DNA from: Planctomycetaceae bacterium
Lineage (GTDB): Bacteria > Planctomycetota > Planctomycetia > Pirellulales > Pirellulaceae
Direction: 5' to 3'
DNA length: 64,000 bases
NCBI GenBank assembly: GCA_007121535.1
Contig: SKKK01000148.1
Location: forward strand, 1 to 64,000
Shown: positions 1 through 8,651 of the stretch, one piece after another
How positions within the stretch are numbered: the first letter of the stretch is position 1
Layout: each line of letters begins with the position of its first letter
Notes under the pieces: generated by a model
Told to the model about the DNA's origin: nothing
What the model saw: the letters and a program-made list of their open reading frames with translations, nothing else
Databases searched by the model: none
Made by a program: the position numbers and the translations under genes

Positions 1-610
1 CACGGTAGATGGCCCCTTCACGGCCGGTTGCTTCACAGCTCTGTTGCCATCGCTGCGGATCCTGAGCCTGCATGTCCATCACGGTCCCGTCCGCCAGAAC
101 CACCTTGCAAGCCAGCAGATGGTCGATCGTCTTGCCGTAGACCAGCGATCGCGTCCCCGAGGCGTTGTTGCCGATCATCCCGCCAATCGTGGCACGATTG
201 CCCGTCGCCGGGTCCGGCGCTAAGTGCAACCCGAGCGGCGCCAGATTGGCATTCAACCGATCGCGTACAACTCCCGGTTGAACGCGAGCCCAACCCTCCC
301 GGGCATTGACCTCCAAGACTTGATCCATCGATTTCGATGCATCGATCACCATCCCCGAACCGAACGTTTGGCCGGACAAGGACGTTGCCCCGCCACGCGG
401 AATGATCGGCACCCGAAATTCTCCCGCGACTTTGACGGCCGCCACGCAATCATCCTGATCGGCAGGGACCACCACACAGACAGGCATCATCTGATAATGA
501 CTGGCATCGGTCGCGTACATCCCCCGGCTGGCCATATCGAAAAACACATCACCACGCACGGCCGCTCGCAGCGTTCGCTCCAGTTTCGCATGATCGACAT
601 CGATGGACAT
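1..610 (-). CDS. FAD-linked oxidase (GlcD/LldD-like), 5' part only
   Basis: This is the N-terminal ~203 residues of an FAD-binding oxidoreductase of the GlcD/D-lactate dehydrogenase type; the gene runs off the left edge of the window. Reading begins at an ATG complementary to 608-610 (MSIDVDHAKLE). The classical PCMH/FAD_binding_4 signatures are visible: a PRGGATSLSGQ segment (pyrophosphate loop) near residue 90, and further on the GG-IGNNASGTRS-Y segment that holds FAD. Such enzymes oxidise 2-hydroxyacids (glycolate, D-lactate) and often carry a C-terminal Fe-S domain, which would lie outside this window. Substrate cannot be assigned. The N-terminus has no signal peptide, so a cytoplasmic or membrane-peripheral enzyme is likely. 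Confidence 0.85.
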   Translation of the reverse strand, partial: MSIDVDHAKLERTLRAAVRGDVFFDMASRGMYATDASHYQMMPVCVVVPADQDDCVAAVKVAGEFRVPIIPRGGATSLSGQTFGSGMVIDASKSMDQVLEVNAREGWARVQPGVVRDRLNANLAPLGLHLAPDPATGNRATIGGMIGNNASGTRSLVYGKTIDHLLACKVVLADGTVMDMQAQDPQRWQQSCEATGREGAIYR

Positions 611-784
611 GAAGAATGGTGCTTCTGTTTCTTTTGGCTGCCTAAGTTTACCACCATTTAGGCGGTCCATATGATCGGGGTACCCGTTTTGCCGTTACCC
701 GTTGTAAGGCCTGGTTCCAAACAGTAAGATAACAAAAATTCATTGGCGGTCATCGGTCCAGAGGTGAACTGGATCTGATCCTTA

Positions 785-859
785 CGGGGCGTAGCGCAGC
801 TTGGCTAGCGCGCCTGCTTTGGGAGCAGGAGGTCGGGAGTTCGAATCTCCCCGCCCCGA
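785..859 (+). tRNA. tRNA-Pro (anticodon UGG)
   Basis: A 75-nt cloverleaf can be drawn: acceptor CGGGGCG (785-791) pairs with CGCCCCG (852-858), with discriminator A859. The anticodon stem CCTGC/GCAGG encloses the loop TTTGGGA, so the anticodon is TGG. The T-arm contains GTTCGAATC. CCA is not encoded. The 3' side is followed within 11 bases by the tail of a decayed nucleotidyltransferase gene and then repeats, but I see no integrase and no duplicated tRNA 3' end nearby. Confidence 0.95.
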
Positions 860-869
860 CTTGACCCAA

Positions 870-1001
870 TTACGCGACACGGATGATCTCTTTATCGACG
901 GCGGTCCAAGCTTCCGGATTCAGCGCCTTTTGCATCACCAGATCCACACGTGCCTCCAGGAGTTCTGCCAACCGGACCTTCAGGTTCATGTAACCATCGA
1001 A
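870..1001 (-). pseudogene. Remnant of an MNT-type nucleotidyltransferase C-terminus
   Basis: On the minus strand, 43 codons read FDGYMNLKVRLAELLEARVD and on to a stop at 870-872. This matches the C-terminal end of minimal nucleotidyltransferases (MNT/MntA), where an F(D/M)-Y-L-(L)E-LLG-VDLV pattern precedes a short tail ending in a basic helix. The upstream part with the GSRARG and DxD catalytic motifs is missing: an in-frame TGA at 1002-1004 and repeat sequence replace it. MNT proteins usually pair with HEPN proteins; the only HEPN gene in the window is 12.7 kb away at 13.7 kb. The assignment rests on pattern recognition of a short tail. Confidence 0.55.
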
Positions 1002-1045
1002 TCACCGAATTCTCTGGTCCGTCGTCCCCGACATTTCAATGACAT

Positions 1046-1472
1046 GTGTTGCACCCTTTCAGGGTGCTTGGCCCTTTTCGGTTCACCGACCCAGGGTGCG
1101 CGGAGTACCGCGACCCTGGGCTTTGGAATGGCACCCCGTTGGGGTGCGATGTGGATGTTCGCTGCCAAGGTTTTCTCGTAAAGGCTTCCTCCGGTTTACC
1201 GACTTCGCGACTCTGTTCGGCAATCGCCAAAGTCGTTGAACTTCATAGCCTGCTCCAGGGAAATTCGGGTGGTTCAGAAGTTCGCGGGTTCGGCAAACGC
1301 CAAGGGCGTTGAACTCCATAGCCTGCTCCAGGGAAATTCGGGTGGTCCAGAAGTTCGCGGGTTCGGCAAACGCCAAGGGCGTTGAACTCCATAGCCCGGG
1401 GTCGCGGTACTCCGCGCACCCCGGGTTGGCGGTTCACCCGGAAGCGCGCCAAACCCCAACGGGGTTTTACAC
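1046..1472. repeat. Composite repeat: inverted palindromic arms around a 73-bp tandem array
   Basis: Two copies of a ~36-bp palindromic core (GGGTGCGCGGAGTACCGCGA) lie in opposite orientation at about 1091-1127 and 1391-1426. Each is bordered by smaller palindromes (CACCCTTTCAGGGTG at the left; AACCCCAACGGGGTT at the right). Between the arms is a tandem array with exact 73-bp period: units start at GTTGAACT positions 1235, 1308 and 1381 (the third truncated). A related scrap recurs near 12.86-12.90 kb. Any reading frames here are by-products of the repeats. The array abuts the truncated hsdM fragment. Confidence 0.8.
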
Positions 1473-1490
1473 CATCTGGTCGATTGCCAT

Positions 1491-2171
1491 TCATTGCCCC
1501 ACCATGCTTCGAATCGCCATCGTGGCACCCCTCGGGATCCAGATCTTGTGATCGCGCTTGTGGTCCTTTTCGACCAGCTTGGCCGCCGTCGCCTGGCTGC
1601 CGAATTCGGCCGCCAGATTTCCAACCTCGTCCTCGAACACGTCCGACAACCGCTTCAAAAACACCAGCGGCAAAATGTAGTCCTTGAACTTCGGCGCATC
1701 GACCGGGCCACGGATCACGCAAGCCGCTTCCCACAGCCAGTTCTCCAAACGCGGAACGTTCAGCTTGCCGCCGTTGCCATTGGCTGGCTGCAAGGGCCGT
1801 TCCTCCTTAACCCGAGGTTCCGGCTTCGTTGGTTCGACGCTCATCGATCGATTTCGTTTCTCCTCCGTGGCAGCTTCCGAACGGCCGTTGCCCGATAGAA
1901 TCCGCTCGATCAATTCCTCCCGCCGCCCAGTCGCTCGAACGCCGACCGCCGCACAGACAGCTTTCAGCGAATCCTTGCCCAGACACTCCAGCAGCGATTC
2001 CTCCGTCGCCCGGCGGCATGCCCCAAGTGCTGATCGCATTGAATCCGCCGACCGTCGATCGGCGCCGTCCATTTCCAGCAACTCGACAACCTGCCGCAAT
2101 TCCTCCCGCCCCAGGCTGTCGACAATTACCCTCTTCAATCGCATTCCAACCGCCTTTGCTGCCGTCGGCAC
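1491..2171 (-). pseudogene. hsdM: Truncated HsdM (type I restriction-modification methylase), N-terminal part only
   Basis: 226 residues. The first ~105 include a predicted helical SAP-like segment ([20 protein letters not shown]). Residues ~140-215 match the HsdM N-terminal helical domain ([12 protein letters not shown], then [19 protein letters not shown]). The methylase core, with its SAM-binding motif I and NPPF/NPPY, is absent: after [12 protein letters not shown] the protein runs into the repeat block and stops. Functional HsdM proteins are several hundred residues longer, so this is a broken gene. No hsdS or hsdR is present nearby. Start chosen at the first ATG; an internal ATG at residue 10 ([11 protein letters not shown]) is equally good. 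Confidence 0.7.
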
Positions 2172-2259
2172 AGCCCGATTCCACCGGAAATGAAACTACC
2201 AATCTACCAGGCACCCCCAGTCATTCAAGAGGCAAAACCCCGGCAACGGCACGTTCAAG

Positions 2260-2598
2260 ATGTCCCGCCGGGGCACCAACGCCTCGGCCACGGAGTTCAT
2301 CCACGTCGGTTTCGACCACTTCAAAGCCAACGCCGGCCACGTCAGCGTTTCGATCAAGCCCAGCGACCACGACGACCACCTGCACGTCGTCGAATTCCAA
2401 AACACCGGCCCCAACACCGCCATGGTCCCGTCCGCCTTCCTCGCGCTGTGTTCCGCCGTGTTAGGCAAACCCGTCCAGTGGCCGATGGCCAGCGTAACCC
2501 ACATCCCCAGCATCCCTGGCGAACTATTCGCCAAATTCCAAATCAGCTTCTACGCCGACCCAACAGACGCCGCATTCAAGGCGTTGGGGATGGAGTGA
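2260..2598 (+). CDS. Hypothetical protein, 112 aa
   Basis: I do not recognise this family. The 112-residue reading frame has GC-rich third positions like its neighbours and balanced composition (histidine-rich HDDHLHVVEFQNTG stretch, then a mixed hydrophobic C-terminal half), so it is probably coding. The frame stays open upstream of the chosen ATG for about 20 codons without a convincing ribosome-binding site, so the protein may be the C-terminal part of a larger lost gene. No signal peptide or membrane segment is seen. It lies in the decayed block between the hsdM fragment and a Cys/Arg-rich ORF. Confidence 0.4.
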   Translation: MSRRGTNASATEFIHVGFDHFKANAGHVSVSIKPSDHDDHLHVVEFQNTGPNTAMVPSAFLALCSAVLGKPVQWPMASVTHIPSIPGELFAKFQISFYADPTDAAFKALGME

Positions 2599-3221
2599 GG
2601 ACGGAAGCTCCGAACATTCAAATACTTACCGGGCCTGGCAGCGAGATAACGGTGGGTATCGAGGAAAACGGCCGTGCTCCGTGTCGAGGACGCCCGGATG
2701 GTTGCGCGACACACGCCAAAACAGGCTTTTCGCGGACCCGCACCCCGGTGGTCCGCTACGGCACGACGGATCGTACCCGTCACGGCACGCCGCCCGGCAG
2801 AGCCCGGCGACGCCCGCCCAACTGTCGCACCGGCCCACCCGGCGCGAGCCTGCCGCAGACAGAAAAATTTTTCCGGCGGGGCATAGGAATAGCCCTCGCA
2901 ACCTTCCGGAGGGGTGCTTTCTGCGGCCTTGCGCTGGCCAATACGCGTCCGGTAGCGGCGCGACTGCTCGCGTCGTCGCTCTTTGCCTTGCGGACTGGAA
3001 CGATAAGCACGGTTCGCCGTCCGCTGTCGCCAGCGACGGGCGGCCGCCTCGCACTCGGCGCTGCAGTAGCGGCTCAAGGGGTGGCGAGGATGAAAAGCCT
3101 GTTCGCAACCCTTCAACACACAGAGACGCCGTCTTCCCTGACGGGAACCGTCTTGCACTTCGGGCGTTTTTTGATCATCTTCAAGCTGGGTCACGGGGAG
3201 TCGCTGCTCCCTGATGGTCAA
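2550..3221 (-). CDS. Cys/His- and Arg-rich small protein (zinc-ribbon-like), probably decayed
   Basis: The N-terminal part (residues ~32-85, about 2970-3128) has the pattern CVLKGCEQAFHPRHPLSRYC then SAEC, followed by many Arg/Ser/Tyr residues (EQSRRYRTRIGQRK). I know this as a recurrent short ORF type in GC-rich planctomycetes and proteobacteria; it looks like a treble-clef or zinc-ribbon module of unknown function. The second half (beyond the EKFFC segment) loses the expected Cys spacing in this frame, while another frame shows CRAAC-like spacing, so a frameshift is likely. The start is uncertain (TTG at 3221). The tail overlaps the plus-strand hypothetical gene by 49 bp, which also argues for a degraded 3' end. 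Confidence 0.4.
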   Translation of the reverse strand: MTIREQRLPVTQLEDDQKTPEVQDGSRQGRRRLCVLKGCEQAFHPRHPLSRYCSAECEAAARRWRQRTANRAYRSSPQGKERRREQSRRYRTRIGQRKAAESTPPEGCEGYSYAPPEKFFCLRQARAGWAGATVGRASPGSAGRRAVTGTIRRAVADHRGAGPRKACFGVCRATIRASSTRSTAVFLDTHRYLAARPGKYLNVRSFRPHSIPNALNAASVGSA

Positions 3222-3345
3222 GTCTCGCTGCGAAGCGTCAACTTTGCAGCGAGGCGTCTTCTAAAACTGCCAGAACTCCTCCCTGATCGGCACCGATCCT
3301 TCCAGCATAATCAAATCCCCATCCAACCCACCATCGAATCCGCCA

Positions 3346-4578
3346 TCAATCCCTCGCGGAACCACCCAGCCACCCCGCCAAAACGGCCCAGCCATAAACC
3401 GCTACCGACACCGTAGTCAGTAGGATCTGCAGTTCGTCTCGCCAGCTTGCGCAATACCGTCTTGAGCAAACCGCTGAGACGCCAGCGAGAAGCAGCAACA
3501 GCCATGTCCCAAGTGGCATCTTTATCGCCATCGCATAGAGATAATAGTACCACCATCCTCCCAGGCGCCACTCTCCTGCCAGATAGGACCATTGACGCTG
3601 GTCGAACTCGCATTTCTGATAGTCAACTCCCAGAACGCAGTTCTCGGGTAATGGGACAGGAAGAGACCCCCACATGGAATCCCTGAAGCGGTTGCCCGTG
3701 ACCCGAGTCACCTGACCAGACAAAGTGGGGCTTATGAATTCGTAGTCCCCCAGCCGACGTCCCGAACCCTCAAAACCGTATCCCAGATTAAGCACGTACA
3801 AGCCGACGAGGAAAAGCGATATCAACTGGGCCAGCTCCGTTGCGATCTGGCGGGCCGAACATCCTTGACGATTCGCCAACCGAATGGCTACCCACAGCGT
3901 AGGCCAAACCGGGATGAGCACTATCCAGGTGAACTTTGTGAGTAAGGTCAAGCCAAGCATGATACCTACGAGCAGAGCGCGCCCCCACGACGGAACATTC
4001 AGCCACGACCGAAAAAAGTAGCAGGCTGCCAGCCCGACGGCCGTAGCGCCTACGTCTGGGGTTATCAGTTGTGCATGGGCTACGATATTAGGAGAGAAGC
4101 ACCACATTGCACACGCCAAAACGCCGGCGGCTTCGCCGTACAGGGCATGGGCCCACCGATAGCAGAAGTATCCTCCCAGTAATGTGAACGGCAAACATGC
4201 CCATCGCGCCCACGTGAAGAGTTGGAAAGTGCGTAAGCCATTGATCTCAATAAACTCCCTGCCAATCAGGAACTCGGGACGTTCGAACGGGTCAGAGAAA
4301 TGGGCGTGCCACTCCAGCTCAGGATTGCTCAATAGGACCGGTACGGCTGCCACCATCCGTACCAAGGGAGGATTGACCTTGTAGAGCGGGAACTGGCGAA
4401 ACTTCCAATGGCTTATCCCGGCTGGCAGGTGCCCAACTTCGTCCACAGTCGGACTGTGCCGGCAAGCTGCCCAGGCCACCAGCAAGGCATGAAGAGTTAG
4501 AAGTCCGACGACGCACCACTGATGACGCCGGCACCCAGCGGCACCAGTTCGGAGTTCAGTTGCTCGTAGAGACGACAT
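3346..4578 (-). CDS. Multi-spanning membrane glycosyltransferase (PMT/GT39-like), C-terminally shortened
   Basis: 410 residues with about eight hydrophobic helices. Near the first lumenal loop is the motif SPTVDEVGHLPAG, typical of planctomycete dolichyl-phosphate-mannose-protein-mannosyltransferase-like proteins (acidic DE pair after TM1). It should transfer a sugar from a lipid-linked donor on the outer face of the membrane. The protein ends abruptly after one C-terminal helix (GWAVLAGWLGGSARD); relatives usually carry more terminal helices, so the 3' end has probably been lost. Its start ATG lies inside the preceding gene (23-bp overlap), indicating translational coupling in a minus-strand unit. 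Confidence 0.65.
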   Translation of the reverse strand: MSSLRATELRTGAAGCRRHQWCVVGLLTLHALLVAWAACRHSPTVDEVGHLPAGISHWKFRQFPLYKVNPPLVRMVAAVPVLLSNPELEWHAHFSDPFERPEFLIGREFIEINGLRTFQLFTWARWACLPFTLLGGYFCYRWAHALYGEAAGVLACAMWCFSPNIVAHAQLITPDVGATAVGLAACYFFRSWLNVPSWGRALLVGIMLGLTLLTKFTWIVLIPVWPTLWVAIRLANRQGCSARQIATELAQLISLFLVGLYVLNLGYGFEGSGRRLGDYEFISPTLSGQVTRVTGNRFRDSMWGSLPVPLPENCVLGVDYQKCEFDQRQWSYLAGEWRLGGWWYYYLYAMAIKMPLGTWLLLLLAGVSAVCSRRYCASWRDELQILLTTVSVAVYGWAVLAGWLGGSARD

Positions 4579-5578
4579 CGACGGCCACTCGCTTTACTTC
4601 CACTAGAACCCGTTTCTGGAACTCGTTGTCGAAACGATGCTTGCCCCAACCATGGAGATCGAACTCCTTCACCCCTTTCGTATGGTCGATGCCTACGCCT
4701 TCATACACGTGAACCGTGTCAAATGGCCCGACCTTTGCATTCCAGACGGCCAGGGAAAGGCGACTCGTCGGTAGTTCATGCTGTTTCAACTTCTTTCGCA
4801 GTGCATCAGCTTGATTGGCTCGCTGTCCAGGGTGCCGCTCGATCGCGAGTACGAGAAGATTGAGCTTGCATGCATTGTCGGGTTGAAGATAACCTTGTAC
4901 GTAGAATCGAGTGCGCTCGGAGTATCGTGGATCGCCTGCCAGTCTTTCCTCGACCTCTTGGGCATATGCTTCCAATTGGGCCATGTCGTTCAGCAGTGGT
5001 GACAGTCCCTCCATTTTCATCGTCATCCACCAGCAAGCGCACACTGCCATTTTGGTGGCAAGTAGCGACTTACGGCGCCACTCCTCGTGAGCCACACTTG
5101 GATCGAGAGCCAACGCCAACCTCCACTCGATGGTCGCTTGGTGTTCGGCGAGGACTTTCTCCCATAATCGCCGGAGCACGGATACGCGTTCCGCTTCGGG
5201 CGCCTCGCTCAATACCTGCCAGAGCCTGAGCGTGCGCCGACTGCTTAAGCATCGTTGGAGATCCACCTGCCTCCCAATGCCTGGGGCGACAGACGGCAAA
5301 AAATAGACTTGATCATCATTCAAAAGATTGTTGATGAGGTCATCTTGCGACTCAGTTGCGATCCTGTGAATCAGCTCTTTCGTCCTGCGGAGGTGGATTG
5401 GCGAACCAGGGTAGGTCCGCTGGCTCTCGTCCCACCCTCCCTCCACATCGAAGTGTCGAAGCCAAACCACGCCTATAGTTAGAAGAAGCAGTGCAACGAC
5501 GCCCGCCCACGCGAGCCATCGCTCGCGTGGGCGGAAGCCAGAACGCTTGTTGATTTCTCGCAGCATTCGACCACTCAT
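4556..5578 (-). CDS. Hypothetical membrane-anchored protein, 340 aa
   Basis: Not recognised. One N-terminal transmembrane segment (residues ~23-41, WLAWAGVVALLLLTIGVVWL) follows a basic cytoplasmic tail, so the remaining ~300 residues are probably periplasmic. The body is charged and helical, with a Cys-Trp-Trp patch around residue 180 and a beta-like C-terminus (VLVEVKRVAVDVVS). Its ATG overlaps the stop of the upstream reading frame in an ATGA arrangement (5575-5578), and its 3' end overlaps the glycosyltransferase start, so it is translated as part of the same transcript. The context suggests an envelope role; nothing more can be assigned. Confidence 0.6.
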   Translation of the reverse strand: MSGRMLREINKRSGFRPRERWLAWAGVVALLLLTIGVVWLRHFDVEGGWDESQRTYPGSPIHLRRTKELIHRIATESQDDLINNLLNDDQVYFLPSVAPGIGRQVDLQRCLSSRRTLRLWQVLSEAPEAERVSVLRRLWEKVLAEHQATIEWRLALALDPSVAHEEWRRKSLLATKMAVCACWWMTMKMEGLSPLLNDMAQLEAYAQEVEERLAGDPRYSERTRFYVQGYLQPDNACKLNLLVLAIERHPGQRANQADALRKKLKQHELPTSRLSLAVWNAKVGPFDTVHVYEGVGIDHTKGVKEFDLHGWGKHRFDNEFQKRVLVEVKRVAVDVVSTSN

Positions 5579-6203
5579 TTCTTTTTGTAAAGGCTCAAGG
5601 AATCGGGGTACCAGTTATAGAAATAGCCCCAACTTCCCTGATAAACCTTGCTGTGGTTGTTCTTCTCATGGGTCTCACTAACATACTTGTGCCAGTTCCC
5701 CGAAATGCCGGTAACCTTTACCGTATGCCCGCCTTTGCGGTTCATTAGTGGTGTTGGATCCGATCTACTGGCGGGCTCATAATCATCACTAAAGATTCCG
5801 TCGGTCGGTGCGTCGTCAATCCACACATTGAACCCTAGTGCATATCTTTCGAGAGCGGATTATCTATGAGCATGATGTTCTTTGCTTGAATACCCTCGCC
5901 GAAAGCGTCTTTCTGTTCCTCGCCGTGGATACTGCCTCTCTGAGTCGTAATCGTGAGCTTTCCGGGATTCTTTAAGAGGGAAAGGTGTGTCGGAGCATGG
6001 CGGACAGGCTGCCAGTTCAACCCCAGCTTCCCGTCGAAGTCATCGAAGGCGAGAAAACGGAATTTGTCAGACCCTTCTTCGATGCTGTGCTTTGACTCAT
6101 CGGATCGTGGGTATTCGCCGGACGCCGGTACAGTCGCCGAAAAGACCAGTAAGACGGCCACGGCGACAAGGGCACAAGATTTGGGTGAAGCTAGGGTATT
6201 CAT
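5575..6203 (-). pseudogene. Secreted ConA/LamG-like protein interrupted by a frameshift
   Basis: Two abutting reading frames belong together. The first (6203 down to 5835) starts MNTLASPKS with a signal peptide (VAVLLVFSATVPASG) and has the planctomycete LamG/beta-xylosidase-C-like pattern FDDFDGKLGLNWQPVRH and NPGKLTITTQRGSIHG. It stops at 5835-5837 after NPLSKDMH. The second frame reads ERYALGFNVWIDDAPTDG across the same bases and continues to 5575, ending SLYKKK. A 1-base deletion or 2-base insertion near 5845-5860 would restore a single ~209-residue protein. It could be a real mutation or a sequence error. The 3' end couples to the next gene by an ATGA overlap. Confidence 0.6.
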
Positions 6204-6273
6204 CGCGGTTCCTTTTTTCAGAAAAAAGCTTGTTCGACTGGACGTTCCCAATTACCCGGGCGACGCGCGTGAT

Positions 6274-7170
6274 TCAACCTTGGGCGAAGACGTCGTCGCC
6301 AACTTGCTTGCGTAGGAATCGTACTTCCTTGCGGACTCGGCAGACGAGCCGGCGAATAACCGATGCGCTCCCGGTGTTGGATGAGACAAGGCTGAAACCC
6401 ATGCGGGGAAGACAAAGAAGTGACGCTGCAATGATCATGAAGGCCACAAAGTAGATCGTAATCCAGGCAAGATAAATCTCACCGCTCGCGCCCGACAGCA
6501 GTATTGGATACACGCTACCGAACACGGGTGAGACGGCAACGATCAACGCACAGCGTTTGAAGCCGCCACCTTCGGTCATGCCCGCCCAAAGCAAGAGGTA
6601 TATCGCGCCAACGCCGCAAACGGCATGGATCAAAGCTGCGACACAGAAGAAAGCTATGCTCCGAGGCGGATCAAAATACTGTAGGGCGTGGCCCAGACCG
6701 AGTAGTATTCCGACGGCCACAGTTAAGCTGATTATCGCCATGAAGGATAACTGAAAGGGCTGTTTGCGCGAATCGAGCTGAACTCCACGTGGCCGCGGAA
6801 CGATCTCGGCGTAGAACAGGGATACCAGAAATGAGGCCACGGTCAAAACCACAAGTGGAACTATGGCCACGATGGTGAGCTGAATCGACGCCAGCATATT
6901 ACCCCAGTCGCCTGAAACGGTAATCAGAAGCATGGAAAGATAGGCAGCACCAAGGCTCAACAAGACGCACCGTCGGGTGATTGAGAGCCGGGACATGCCA
7001 CACAACAGAGACAGCAGGAGAATGTGGCTTGCGGCGATCCCTTCCACAATAGCTGCGCCCAAGAAGGTTCCCGGGTAGATCGCGGCGAGCACGCACCCAC
7101 AAATCGCCAGGAAGACGTGGGCGACGATTAGACCATAAGAGGGCATGATGCGTAACGTTCTCGCAGGCAT
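6274..7170 (-). CDS. Polytopic membrane protein, unknown function, 298 aa
   Basis: I do not recognise the family. The protein has about eight to nine hydrophobic helices with short loops (for example GLIVAHVFLAICGCVLAAI, then VAVGILLGLGHALQ) and a basic C-terminal tail (RRLVCRVRKEVRFLRKQ), consistent with an inner-membrane protein with the tail inside. The frame is open much further upstream, but that part overlaps the next gene's 3' end in a basic, non-hydrophobic sequence. The start at 7170 is chosen because AGAAAGG lies seven bases upstream of ATGCCTGC; an ATG at 7203 is the alternative. It is the first gene of the minus-strand membrane/secreted unit that continues to 3346. Confidence 0.6.
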   Translation of the reverse strand: MPARTLRIMPSYGLIVAHVFLAICGCVLAAIYPGTFLGAAIVEGIAASHILLLSLLCGMSRLSITRRCVLLSLGAAYLSMLLITVSGDWGNMLASIQLTIVAIVPLVVLTVASFLVSLFYAEIVPRPRGVQLDSRKQPFQLSFMAIISLTVAVGILLGLGHALQYFDPPRSIAFFCVAALIHAVCGVGAIYLLLWAGMTEGGGFKRCALIVAVSPVFGSVYPILLSGASGEIYLAWITIYFVAFMIIAASLLCLPRMGFSLVSSNTGSASVIRRLVCRVRKEVRFLRKQVGDDVFAQG

Positions 7171-7216
7171 GACGGAACCTTTCTTAGATAACGTTGGGTT
7201 CATACGGCAGCAACCG

Positions 7217-8572
7217 CTACTTCGAGTCGCCAGCAACCTCGCGCACGTGTGCTGCATGGAATACGATATTGATCTGGTTAGCGCCGAGTCCGATCGCGGC
7301 GCGATTGGGTAGCCGCCAGTCTGCGGGCACGGCGAGCGAAGCCTCGGGGCCGGACCATCGCAGTAGCGGCTTGGCGTTGAGCCACGCCCTGATGGCGGCG
7401 TTTCTATCCGAAACGCGAACCTGCAGGACCAGGCGATGCCGCTGGCCGTTGGGAATCGCATTGGGACGGCGTAGCGTGGGATTGCCCCAGTCGGCGATAT
7501 TCTTGTCGTCGATCATTTCCAGGCCGCCTTGTCGTCCACCAAGCGCGCTGATGTGCAACGCCGCGTGCCGGCCACCCACGGGAAGGATGAACACGACCGA
7601 ATCGAAACCGCTCGTGCGCGTAAAATCGACGACCAGGTCGTAGTCGCTTTGCATCGTTTCGGGCAGCATAATTCGATTACGGTTCTGACCGGCGGCCGCA
7701 GGCGCGAGGCGGAGGCTTTGTTCGTCGATCAGCCAGCGTCCATGAATGGTTGCCAGCTCCAGGTCCAGCCCAGCGAGCAGGTCTTTCCAACCTGGCTCGG
7801 CCAGATCGATTTCCGGTTCTTTGGGAACCGCTGCTACGGTCGACCCATCGGTCATCGCCCGAAGGGCGAGCGAGTCGAAGCGATAGGTTCCGCCGACAGC
7901 GCCGATCGCCGCGCGATGGGGCTCGGGCAGGTTCAAAACCGGCTGTACGTCGAGGTGGCTGGCGGGTCCGGTCCATGTGAACAGGAGGTTGCCGTCCAGC
8001 GACGCTTGGACGGTGGCCTGATCGCCGTCCAGGCGAACCGCTGTATGAAAGGTGTACCGAACGCCGTTGATCAGCTTCGCGGGTTGAACGCCCGTCGGGT
8101 TGTCAGGGTCTGTGGGGAGCATGCCCTGGATTCGCCCCAGCCCATGCACAGATTGATGCCAACCGCTGTAATAGACACAGCAGATGGTGTTGCCGACCGG
8201 CAGCAGAACATTAGCCGATCCGTCGCCTTCCAGTCGAGTAAAGGCGCCGGAGAACTCGAAATCGCCAGCGATGACCACGGGCAGCAGCAGACGGGAATAG
8301 AAGTCAGGGCCCGTGAAGAGCGCGTTGTCTTGAAGACGCCAATCGCCGCTTACGGCCCACCACTTCGGGCTCAACGCAGGCATCAGGTCCACCCATTCAC
8401 CGCGGGGCAACGCATCACCGACTTTCAATGCGTCGATCTTCAGGGGCTGCTTAGCAGCTTCGTCCCGGGCGTCCACAGTCGCTGGTCCCATCAAGAGCAC
8501 CGCGGCTGCCACGAGTCCCACGATCCAAGCGTTGCTGCCGGGTCGAAGCTGTCTGTCGTTGTCGTTCATCAT
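7217..8572 (-). CDS. Secreted two-domain LamG/DUF1080-like protein, paralogue of the adjacent kinase ectodomain
   Basis: 451 residues: a signal-anchor (AWIVGLVAAAVLLMGPATVDA), then two related jelly-roll-like domains. Domain 1 (about 45-225) contains VSGDW, LFTGPDFYSR, a CC pair and GWHQSVHGLGRIQG. Domain 2 (about 240-445) contains the shorter GRW, VVFILPVGGRHAAL and GGRQGGLEMID pattern. Every landmark of domain 1 is repeated in order in the extracytoplasmic part of the neighbouring kinase (VSGDW, LFTGDQFYSR, CC, GWEQQVHGIG), so the two genes are duplicates. The domain type resembles 3-keto-disaccharide hydrolase/LamG folds that bind carbohydrate. It lies 79 bp downstream of the kinase on the same strand. 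An adjacent ATG at 8569 is an alternative start. Confidence 0.75.
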   Translation of the reverse strand: MMNDNDRQLRPGSNAWIVGLVAAAVLLMGPATVDARDEAAKQPLKIDALKVGDALPRGEWVDLMPALSPKWWAVSGDWRLQDNALFTGPDFYSRLLLPVVIAGDFEFSGAFTRLEGDGSANVLLPVGNTICCVYYSGWHQSVHGLGRIQGMLPTDPDNPTGVQPAKLINGVRYTFHTAVRLDGDQATVQASLDGNLLFTWTGPASHLDVQPVLNLPEPHRAAIGAVGGTYRFDSLALRAMTDGSTVAAVPKEPEIDLAEPGWKDLLAGLDLELATIHGRWLIDEQSLRLAPAAAGQNRNRIMLPETMQSDYDLVVDFTRTSGFDSVVFILPVGGRHAALHISALGGRQGGLEMIDDKNIADWGNPTLRRPNAIPNGQRHRLVLQVRVSDRNAAIRAWLNAKPLLRWSGPEASLAVPADWRLPNRAAIGLGANQINIVFHAAHVREVAGDSK

Positions 8573-8651
8573 CGGTCGGTCCTCCAGAACGCGAATTTGT
8601 CTGTATCGAAACCCTTCGTCAACAGGTATCATGTCGATCGTAGCGTGTTTT

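Noticed and set aside
785-1001. Integrative element attachment site at tRNA-Pro
   Set aside because: No integrase and no duplicated 3' tRNA segment could be found in the window.
1235-1398. CRISPR-like array
   Set aside because: Units are 73-bp direct tandem repeats without unique spacers, and there are no cas genes.
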